The notes under the pieces were generated by a model. The model saw only the letters and a list, made by a program, of their open reading frames with translations. It did no database searches and had not been told where the DNA came from. Positions 43,476-53,098 of a stretch of DNA of 64,000 bases are shown here, one piece after another. The position numbers and the translations under genes are program-made. The DNA comes from Edaphochlamys debaryana. Lineage: Eukaryota; Chlorophyta; Chlorophyceae; Chlamydomonadales. Every line of letters begins with the position of its first letter. Position 1 is the first letter of the stretch. The stretch covers positions 434,001-498,000 of the forward strand of contig JAEHOE010000021.1 in the NCBI GenBank assembly GCA_016858145.1, given 5' to 3'.

Positions 43476-46400
43476 TTACGGCAGCGGCTCCTGGGAGGTG
43501 CCCAGGCGGTTGAGGTGCAGGTAGGCGTCCGTGCCGTACCCCTCCATCGAGATGATCTGCAGGTCCCCGCCAAAGTACCTGGACGCAAGGCACAGGGCAG
43601 ACATAGGCAAAGGGGGAGGCGGGCAAGAGGAGGCGTGGGAGGGAGCATGCAGCGAGGCGGCGGGGCCACCATGCACGACCTGATCCCAGCCCGCTATGAC
43701 GCACGCTTTCCCGCTGCGCAAGTACGCCTGCCCCCCGTTGCGATGAGCACGCCCCTCTCCTGCCCCGGTGGTACCCTAAAACTGTACGCCGCCCCCCCTC
43801 CAAGTCACCACAAACGTCCACTAGGCACCCCACACGTGCCGTCCCACATGCGCATCCCGTACCTGGCGTACAGCCGGCTGATGGGCAGGCCGTACCCGTA
43901 CCCCGCGAGGACCACGGGCCCGCCGTCCGCGTCGTCAACGATGCGGGGGTCCACGGGGCTGCGGGCGGTTGTGAGTTGGTGGTTGAAGTTTGGCCGTTGG
44001 TGGATGGGAGTTTTGAGATGGCAGCTCGAGTGGGGGAAGGGCACACCTCCCTGAGCCTCTTCCTGGGGGGCTCAGGGCCCACCGCACCTCCGCCACCGCT
44101 GCGCACCTCTCCACTGTTTGTTGTGTACAGCCCCCCCACACACATACACACACCGCCAGGCCTCCACCCCCCTCCGCCCCCCCCTCTAGGCCCCCACCGC
44201 CCACCCCTCTCCAGGCCTCCACCCCCCGCACCTCTTTGCTGTGGAGTAGAGGTACGTCCAGATGTTGGCCAGGCCGCTGCGGGGAATGCCACCGCCCTCG
44301 TCCGACACCTGATCAGGCATGGCATGGGATTGGGATCGTGAGAGGGAGGTGAGAACCAGGAACCTCTACCGCCTGCTCGGCAGTTAGAGACTGCTGGCGG
44401 CAGCCCCTCGCCGAGGTGGAGGCAGAGATGAGCCCCCTCCGTCCCTTGCCCAGCACGCAAAGACTACTGTCGGCAGCATCTCATCCTGGCAACCCCAAAG
44501 CCCAGACCGTGCCGCTGCCAACTTGCATCCCCGACTGGGGCGAGGGCTCCCACAACCCTGATCCCCCGCCACGTCATCCCTGCCACGTCAGCTCCGGGCC
44601 CACCTTGAGCGTTACGTCCTCCCCGCCCTCCGCCACGACCAGCCTGGGGGTGGGGCAAGACAGGGGCAGAGGTGAGAAGGGCGCGGGCAGCTCCGCAGCG
44701 TAGCCCTCGACTTGTTATCCTTTTAGCACGGCTTTGTCGGGTCTCCCGGCCAGCGCCCTTGCCAGTACTGGCAGCTTCCCCCAGTCTGCCCCTACCGCAG
44801 TGTGCACCTTCCAAGTTTGCGCCCTCACCCCCACCCCCACAACGCTCCCCTGCAACCCGTAGGCCTCTCCCTGGCCTCCCCGCCTACCGAATGGGGGGCG
44901 CGGGGTCGTCCGAGTCTGCGAATCGGTCCTGCACCGCCCTCAGGCTGTTCTTGACCAGCTCAAACAGCATGTGGTGCAGGTGGCTGGGCACGTACGGAAA
45001 CGTGAACTCGGGGCTGCCGTACACCGACACCTCGGGCGCGTCGCCGTACTCGCGCATGCAGATGGACCGCGCGTCGTTGATCGCGTCCTGTACGACAGCC
45101 GCACGGATGCCGTACGAAGGGGCGAGGGGTAGGGTTACAACACCCGGCAAGCCATCAAGCGGCCCCTGCCAGACCCTCCATGCTCCCCTCCAACCCACCC
45201 GTGCCTCGAGCCCCCATCCCCTCCATCCCCTTCCCCGTCTGCCCTCCTCCCCCCTGTTCCCGCTCCCCACCTGTGCCACCAGCACGGGCGAGCAGCGCGT
45301 GCAGATGAGGCCGATGTGGTCACCCTTGGGGGGCTCGTGGAGCGCAATGTGCTGGCCTGCGTGCGGTTGGGGTGCCACGGGGTGCACAATGCGTGGGCGC
45401 GGGGCGCAGGGCGGAGGGGCAGGGGCGGTGTGCTGGCCTGCGTGCGGTTGGGGTGCCACGGGGTGCACAATGCGTGGGCGCGGGGCGCAGGGCGGAGGGG
45501 CAGGGGCGGTGTGCTGGCCTGCGTGCGGTTGGGGTGCCACGGGGTGCACAATGCGTGGGCGCGGGGCGCAGGGCGGAGGGGCAGGGGCGGTGTGCTGGCC
45601 TGCGTGCGGTTGGGGTGCCACGGGGTGCACAATGCGTGGGCGCGGGGCGCAGGGCGGAGGGGCAGGGGCGGTGTGCTGGCCTGCGTGCGGTTGGGGTGCC
45701 ACGGGGTGCACAATGCGTGGGCGCGGGGCGCAGGGCGGAGGGGCAGGGGCGGTGTGCTGGCCTGCGTGCGGTTGGGGTGCCACGGGGTGCACAATGCGTG
45801 GGCGCGGGGCGCAGGGCGGAGGGGCAGGGGCGGTGTGCTGGCCTGCGTGCGGTTGGGATGCCACGGGGTGCACAATGCGTGGGCGCGGGGCGCAGGGCGG
45901 AGGGGCAGGGGCGGTGTGCTGGCCTGCGTGCGGTTGGGATGCCACGGGGTGCACAATGCGTGGGCGCGGGGCGCAGGGCGGAGGGGCAGGGGCGGTGTGC
46001 TGGCCTGCGTGCGGTTGGGGTGGCCGGGGTGTGGTGTGGTGTGGGTGGGCGAGGGGGCAGGGCAGAGGGCTGGGGTGCACGAGCGGGCAAGACAGTCCTG
46101 AGGACCGTGCCCAGGCACCCAGCTCGCCTGCTCCTCGCCACCCCTCAACCCCCACGCCGTCCTCCCCTCCCCTCCTACAAGACCCCCCAAACCCCCCCCC
46201 CCCACACACACACACCACCACCCCTCCCCTTTGGCCCCCCCATCTCTCTCAACCCCCTCCCCCAAGGCCCCACCGATCAGGATGCGGATCCCGATCCGGC
46301 TCAGGTAGAATCCGTCCAGGAACTGGTGGATCTCGGGCAGCTCCGTGAGCCGCTGCTGCGCGCGCAGCTCCTCGCGCAGCTCGCCCACGCCCTTGGCCAT

Positions 46401-47999
46401 CACGGGCACGGCGTTGGCGTGGCTGTGTCGAGGTGGGTGGGGGTGGCGGGTGGGGTGGGATGGGGGGTGAGGTGGAGGGTGACACTCCTTGAGCCCAGCC
46501 CGCGTGCCGCGCCCTCCGTGCATTCCGGGAACAAGACCCGGTTTCCACCGATGGTAGATGAACCGCCAATCCCGTCTCGCCCCCTGCTTTCCACCATCCC
46601 CACCCCGCCTCCCCACCGGCGGTAAATCAACCGCCCCCCAACTATACCTTCCCTCCCCGCTCCCCCCCACCCGCGTCCTCTCCGCCCCCCCTCACTCCGA
46701 GCATCACCTCCCCACCGGCGGTAGATGAACCACCTATGCCCCCTCCCCCCTGCTTCCAACCTTTCCCCACCGCCCTCCCTCCCCACCGGCGGTAGATGGA
46801 CCGCAGCATGGTGGTGAACTTGGCCTCGTCCCCCGCGTCCCGGATGGGCGGGAAGGAGCGCAGGTCCCGGAACGACTCCACGTACCAGTCGCGCACCTGG
46901 CGGGGGCGGGGGTGGTGGAGGGTGGGGCGGGGGTGGTCAAGGTGGGGTGGAGAGGGGGGTCGTGGGACTGGAGGGGGTGCGTGTGGGGTGGGGCGTCTGG
47001 GGCACGAGCGCGGACCGATGGCAGGGTGCCCCCAGGTGGACTTGAGGTCCGTGGGGCCAGGGCAGCGCGGCGCATGCACGGGGCCCAGAGTGGGCCTGGA
47101 GTGGGTCCAGATGCAAGCCGGGGAGAGGGTCCGTGAGCCATGTGGGTCGGGCCCCCGGAGGTGGGAGCATGTGGGTCGGGCGTGGCCCTCGGCCCAGGGG
47201 CCAGTATCCCTTATGTTCCGGCGGTGGCCAGCCCAGCGGCGGTCCTAGCCAGCGCTAGGCCCGATGTGGGTCGGCCCCGCACGATTGCCAGATCGGGCAG
47301 CGCGTCGCATCACGTGTGCAGATGTTGTATGGGCCATGAAGAGCGGCCTCCCCGACTCAGCATGGAAGGAGAGTGCCGGGGGCCCACGGGAGCCGTGCGC
47401 TACCCAAGCCGGTGCCGTCGAAACCCTAGTGCCGGGCACCCGGTGCGGCAGTGGTCCCCCGCCGGCGCCCGGCAGGCCCGTGAGTGCGCCCTCGGCCTCC
47501 GTGTGTCCGCTAATTGCTGAGAATAGTGCCCTCTGTCAAGCCACGGATTAGGCCCTCGGGAGGCGGCCGAGCAGCGGCCGTGGGGGCTCGACAGCCGGTG
47601 GTGGCCAGCGAACGGACCCCCTCCGCTCCACGCGGCCACGCCCACCTGCAGGATGGGCTTTTTCGCTGATAGCCCGTATGGAAGGTTCTCCAACTCCGCC
47701 ACGCGATGCGCCAGGCGCACAGGCAGCTCCTTGTGCAGGAACTGCGCCGAGAGCAGCATTTGCCGGTCGATGGGGTTTTGGCCAAAGTCCAGCATGTACT
47801 TGAGGCTGACGCCAGTCTGCTTCTTGAGCGCATGTGCAAAGATATCGTCGACCGTCTCCTTGTTGAAGGAGTCTATCAATCGCACGCTGGTGACGGTCGG
47901 TGAGCTGCGTCCAGCGACGGCGGCAGCCGCCCGGGCGAATGACCTCGATGCGATACCGAAGCCATTCAACAACAGGGGGGCTGCCCCGGACGAGAGCAT
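43476..47999 (-). CDS. Pyruvate dehydrogenase kinase, mitochondrial
   Basis: PDK/BCKDK family: a histidine-kinase-fold protein kinase of the mitochondrial matrix that phosphorylates serines of the E1-alpha subunit and switches pyruvate dehydrogenase off. Minus-strand exons 47999-47646, 46896-46787, 46422-46274, 45356-45271, 45087-44888, 44643-44604, 44308-44232, 43958-43863 and 43578-43476 give 404 residues, normal for the family. The N-terminal 30 residues are Ala/Arg/Ser-rich, like a mitochondrial presequence. The helical domain includes VSLKYMLDFGQNP, LPVRLAHRVAELENLPYGLS and QFLDGFYLSRIGIRILIG. The ATPase domain has the N-box ELVKNS (276-281), G1 DEGGG (316-320) and G2 GYGYGLP (358-364). 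The close relative BCKDK is possible, but the sequence reads as plant-type PDK. Introns 2 and 3 contain copied splice-site segments. Confidence 0.95.
45349..46030 (-). repeat. 81-bp minisatellite carrying the PDK exon 4 splice acceptor
   Basis: Eight full units and one partial unit with a strict 81-base period (starts 45349, 45430, 45511, 45592, 45673, 45754, 45835, 45916 and 45997). Units are almost identical; only a G/A change separates the units starting at 45835 and 45916. On the PDK strand each unit contains CCGCACGCAG|GCCAGCAC, the acceptor and first coding bases of the exon QHIALHEPP, so nine equivalent acceptors precede or coincide with the exon. Because 81 is a multiple of three, several frames stay open right through. 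Confidence 0.96.
46540..46800 (-). repeat. Copies of PDK exon 2 end plus donor inside intron 2
   Basis: The exon 2 end and donor on the minus strand (ATCTACCGCCG|GTGGGGAGG) recur with changes at donor-equivalent positions 46716, 46616 and 46549, besides the real one at 46787. The copies read, on the plus strand, as CCCCACCGGCGGTAGATGAAC, CCCCACCGGCGGTAAATCAAC and a more diverged CCACCGATGGTAGATGAAC. Confidence 0.85.
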
Positions 48000-50925
48000 T
48001 TTGCCCGCGCGGCGAGCGTTGCCGGCACCGCCCTTCCGACGCCTTGCTGGTCACCAAGCGTATGACACCTAAAGCAAACCGTCTGCTCCGTAAGAAGCTA
48101 GGTGCCGGAAGTGGGCGGCGTCGTCTAGACGTCTACCGCATCATTGTTGCAGGGTCATGCCTCGCGGGGCGAGTATTCTTTCGGGACAAAGGGCCCGACA
48201 AGCAACTGTACTGCGGGCGCGGCTTGCAGATGCACGCAGCGCTGTGCACTCCCTGTCAGGTGCCACGACGACCGGCATGCACAACGACCCGCTGATGGTC
48301 GAGCGATGCCTCGTTGTCAGTCGCTGCCCCCGCCGCACGGCTCCAGCCACGCCCACTAACACACACACGTGCAATGGACTAGCGCGCGTCACACCGCAAC
48401 TTGCACACGGCGCCATAACCAGCTCTGCTCATCTCTCCCTTCTCGCGTTGGGCACCCGGACGCCTCATATACACACTTTCGTCTGGGCTTGGCAGTGAGC
48501 AGCGCGACTAAGTAATGCCTCTTTTACGTCCCGGCATGCGGCATGCCATGCCGGTACCGCGTCGGCGTGTGGCGGAGCTCGTGATGCATCCAATCCTGCA
48601 GTCAGCAGGAGACGCACAGCAGGCGGTAAGGAGGGTCACCGCCCGTCAACCAAGCTTGCTGTGCCAGCACTGGGAAGCTTGTCACTCCGGGAAGCCCCTC
48701 CAGCCCCGCACACGACACGGGCAAGTCGGGTCCCCGTCACCCGTGGTCACCCTCGCTTCAGTTCCCTATGCATCTGCCTGGTCGCTTTCGGGTGAGTTCA
48801 TACTGTTTCGACCACTTGCCCCCCCCCCCTTATGCCCTGCCGTGCTGCCATCGCACCGGCCTGTGGGGATTGGCGGCGTGAGCAGCATGCCGTCCAGACC
48901 TCATGCGGTGGCGCGCACCTGGGGCTTAGGTGTCATCCCCTGAGGCCCCTGCAGCGGTCCCAAACCTCAGCCCGATGCCACAGCAGGAGTCGGGCAGCTT
49001 CGGTCCCGCGTCACAGCAGCAGAGGGTTGTAGGCGCGGCAGGCCATCCAGGGCCCCGACGGGCCCCGGGAGTGCCGGGACCCCGCAACGCCCTCGGGCCG
49101 CAGCTCTTGATGGTTGCAGCCAGGGGTGCAGCTCTGGGGTGGCCATCCAGTGGGAAAGCGCGAAGCAAACCCGGGGGGGAGGGGGGGTCATATTTGGGAT
49201 AGGCCTAGGTCACGCTAGTGGGTTGTTAGACCAGTCTTGACCCTGACAGCAGTTTTGTGGCGCACGTGTCCTTCTTCTGGAGGCTCCTGCTTGGTCTGTG
49301 CGCGGGAAGTACGCCTGGGGGGGACCTCAGCCGGTACAGGCTGCAACAGGCTTGCACCAGGGACGTTCCACGGTCGCGTGCTGCCCAAATCTGTGAAATG
49401 CCACCCTTGGGGCTAGCCTTGCTCCGCCGCATAACCTCCTCTTGCTCGCCCCTGAGCAAGGACCCTGCAGCCGCAGCGGCAGGGAGTGGCTCAGTCCTCG
49501 AGCGGTGTCTTCGTCTGCCCCAGCGACGACTGACTTGAGGCATCGGCGCCAGTCCTCCAGACCACAGCTTCAACAGGAGGTGGGGAGGGAAGGGTCGCTT
49601 GCGTGCCGGACCTCGCTGAGGGCCGCCCAAGCGGAAGCTCGACCTGCAGCGGTGGGTGTGGCAGGGCAGGGCAGGAAAGGGAAGGGAAGGGCGGGAATGA
49701 GGAGGGCGAGGAGGGGCAAGGGGTCTCCTGGGCGGCACATAGCGGTTTGGGCCCTGGAGGCCTTGCCAAGCTGGGATGTGGGGTACTCGTATCGTCCTCC
49801 GTCGTTTCGTAAGCCTTCCGTAACCCTTCGCCTTCCGCGATCAAGCGCTGCGGACACGCCCTGTCCTCACATAAAATCAACTCATATACTGAATCCCTGT
49901 CACTATACAAGGGCATTCACGTTGTGAAGCGTTCTCGACGACATCCTGAGACAGCGCTACAGCGATTGCGCAGCGAACGAGCTGGATATCCTGCAGCAGT
50001 CATGATAGGGGCGCGCTTCACTTACTTCCGACTCTGTTCATGGGCTCTATTGCTAGCGTGAGCACGAGTCGCGGGTAACGTGTGCGTCATGCCCATCCAA
50101 TCCCCTCGGCACCCCTATCTCCGATTCCCCGGTGTACCTGCAGGTCTCCGGCAGGTGTCTACGGTAGTGATATCGCAGGGAAGTAAGTTTTTATGCAGCG
50201 CGATGCGTGGTCTAGCTGCAGATTTCCGAAGGACCTCATAGATACTCCGTCTGTGTCCGCCGTTGTGCCTGCGGGTGTCACCCGACCGCCGCTGAACCTG
50301 AAGACCTCTCACGTGCTCCACAGTCCGGCGTCGAGCCCCACAGCGACATGTAAGGCCCGCGACCTGGACCCATACAGGTGCGTGCGGGGTCCTCTTCCCA
50401 CCCAGGAGCGTGGACTGCCTTAAAGCAACATGCTAGCGTGTGCCGAGACTGGACAGGCCCTGACAGGACCTGAGCTGGAGGCTTGCCACCATAACCCCTG
50501 GCCGCAGCTTATGTCTTCACTGGGGGTTATGGTTTGAGCTTGACGGCATGTCCTCGAATTCCAAGGTGAGACGAGGCGGGCGGGACCTGCGCGCCATCCA
50601 AGGCCTGCCTTATGGTTGCATCCTGGCTCGATGTGAAGCGCTAGGCACTTTCAGACCCTGGCTTTCAACTCAACAGCGCTCTTTTACAGCAGAGGACTCG
50701 CCTGTCGTGCTAGTAATATCGGCAAGCATGAAAGTGGGCATGTATGCGCCGTGCAGGGGGCTGGCCACTCTCCCGTGGCCTTTGTGCCCCCGTGGCTCCT
50801 CCATCGCCCCCTCGCCCTTCCTGTCCGTCCTCACCAACACGCCCTACCTCAGCCACCTGGGCCACCCTCACACCCGATACACACCTCCTCCCTCCCTCTC
50901 GGCCTTCTGCTCCCCGACCCTGCAG
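48000..50925. other. PDK upstream region and intergenic stretch
   Basis: The first few hundred bases are the PDK promoter and 5' UTR (minus strand). I see no supportable gene in the rest. Several open frames are Arg/Pro-rich and lack domain-like sequence. Confidence 0.4.
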
Positions 50926-51383
50926 GACTGGGTCTACGCCTGGTTCGGCCGCTGGGACACTAGGGAGGACCACGCCAGCATCACACTAACAAGTGGGCCG
51001 GGCCAAGCGGCCTTCGCTGCAGTAGCCGCCTTCGTCAACCAGCTGGAGGCCACCGCGGGAAGCGGCGTCTTCGACCCACACTCCACGTACCCCTTCCACG
51101 ACCCGCGTGACCCCACGGCCGCCCAATCCAACAGCACGTGGTACCTCTACGCGGGTGGGACGGACGTCGGGGCCTGCGCGCGCCTGCTGCGACCCGTGCT
51201 CTATGACCCCAACACAGACAGCCCCGACGACTACTCCGCCTATCCGGAGCGTCTGTCCATCGGCCAGCCATCGGCTGCCGTTGACCTTCTGAACGCCCAG
51301 GCGGCGGCAGTGACGGCGGCCGTCTTTGGCGGCTGCCCGGAGCGCCTGCGCGGCATGGAATTTGTCTACGTGCTCAGCTGGGG
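50926..51383 (+). CDS. Candidate orphan exon of an unrecognised gene
   Basis: An open stretch with balanced, protein-like composition follows a good acceptor (CCCTGCAG, AG at 50924-50925) and ends at a possible donor (GG|GTGCGC, after 51383). It reads DWVYAWFGRWDTREDHASIT, then LVNQLEA-like helical sequence, WYLYAGGTDVGACARLLRPV and PERLRGMEFVYVL. I cannot name the family or find convincing partner exons. The frame is open upstream to about 50548 with an ATG there, but that part looks non-coding. It may be a piece of a diverged lineage-specific gene or of a degraded one. Confidence 0.4.
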
Positions 51384-53098
51384 GTGCGCGCGGGCGTCCT
51401 TCGTGACCCCCTGCGCTGGCAGCGTCCTGTCCTCTCCCCCACCTCGATCGAGGAAGCCAGCGTGAGTTCTTGTACCCATTGATGCTGATGGGTAGGATTG
51501 GGCCCATGGCGTAAAGAGGGACTATCGGCACGGGTAACGGGACGGGTTCGAGGAGGAGGAGCGGCCAGAAGCAGGCTGCGGTTACTGTGCCCGTGGCGGG
51601 AGCTGCTGGGCGGGCCAAGTCAGGCTCATGGTGCCTTCAGCATTCAACACGTCACCCTGTGCGACCCTCCCACCGCAGCCGTGCAAGGCAGCCCTCTCCT
51701 AGGAGGAGATCGCCGCCGCCGCCCCGCCCAGCGCCGCGGTCACGGTTGGGACCGCCCCCCAAGGGCTGATCCGGCAAGAAGGCAGCACGGTTAGCATTCA
51801 GCTCAAACTTTTGGCGGCGTGTGGCCTTGCTGGGACGTGCACAGACTTCCGTTGGACACGGGCTACAGATGGGGAATTCGCTGATGATGGCCTGGGTTCC
51901 CAGGGCGCATGCCGTGCCGAAAGGCCTACCTGACTTTGGGGACAGGGCAGATGGCCGCAGGCGTAGCCAGGAGTACCCCCTGCCAGGATGTGGGGTGGGG
52001 ATGCAGGGGGCAGCGAAGGGCCTGGACGGGCTGAGGGCCGCTTGCTGCCAGTGCGTGGTAGGGGAAGCATGTGGGGACTTGCATGGCCACAACAGCCAGA
52101 ATGCGGTTGCACCAGGAACGCGGGGCTCCGCAGGGAGTGAGGGGCTGAGGGCTACTTGCGGCCAGCCGTACGAGAAGAACGTGGGCATTGACAGGGCCCC
52201 AGCCGAATGTGGAAGCACGGAAGAACGGAAAAGCGGGAAGGCCTTGCTGTGAGGATGCGAGGGTTTGAGCTTTGTGGTCCATTCTTGCCCATATCACGAG
52301 GATACGGGTCTTCCAGGGGGACGCTCTAGGGCAAGCCCCTTCGCCCCACGGGCCAAGGAGCCGTAAGTGTGGGTGGCGGGGGTATTGTCCGAAGAAAGAA
52401 AGGAGAAGCATTAGGGTGCGGTATCTCGACTGGCTTCGCTGGGCGGCGTTGGAATGGCTTTTCATTCCTAGAAGGGTCCCAGGAGGCCTTCAAGCGCAAG
52501 GGGTGACGCATCAAGGGCGGGGGATAGCCATGCGAGTGATGGGGTTTTGGATGGGCAAGAGGGTACGGGGGAGGAAGGGGGAAGGGGGTCGGAGGGAAGA
52601 GGCGGGGAACGCGTGTCAAGGGTGGGGCAGGGTGGGGCAGTTGGCGCCGAAGGTTGGACCACTCCGCCTAAGAACGTGCGCTGCAAGTCCCGCGAGTGCA
52701 AGTGGGCTCGCTTTGTCGCAACGCAAAGGCTGAGGTGTGCGACGAGTACGCGCGACGCCGCGGCGACGACGTGCCGACGTGCCGACGTGCGATGGCACTA
52801 CGACTCTGTCGACCTCTTCGGCCGCGTCGCCGCACCTACCCGCACAGACTCTCTCACTGAAAGGGAATTGACCCACACGCCGTTTAACCACCGCGCACAA
52901 GGTTGAAGTGAAGCAGGCAGCTCTCGTTCACCTGAGGCGCTCTAAGGTCCAGATACCAGCAGTCGCGGCCTTGAGCCCCCGCATTTTGCTTGAGAGCACC
53001 GTAACTGGAACAATAGAACGCTGGAGCTCGCGTGAGGAGTACCGGCGAGGACAGACGAGCTTGGGCCCCCTTGCGACAAAGCCCACGCACCCGCTCGA
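51384..53098. other. Intergenic stretch
   Basis: No gene is supported. A short CGTGCCGA repeat lies near 52768-52790. The last part should be the promoter and 5' UTR of the gene starting at 53099. Confidence 0.4.

Noticed and set aside
45349..46030. CRISPR-like array
   Set aside because: There are no distinct spacers; the whole 81-base unit is repeated, and it lies in a nuclear gene intron.
44672..46670. Very long open frames on both strands across the PDK repeat array, coding repeated Cys/Gly/Trp or Pro/His/Ala units
   Set aside because: They arise because the 81-base period is a multiple of three; all carry the same repeat and include PDK introns and exons in the wrong frame.
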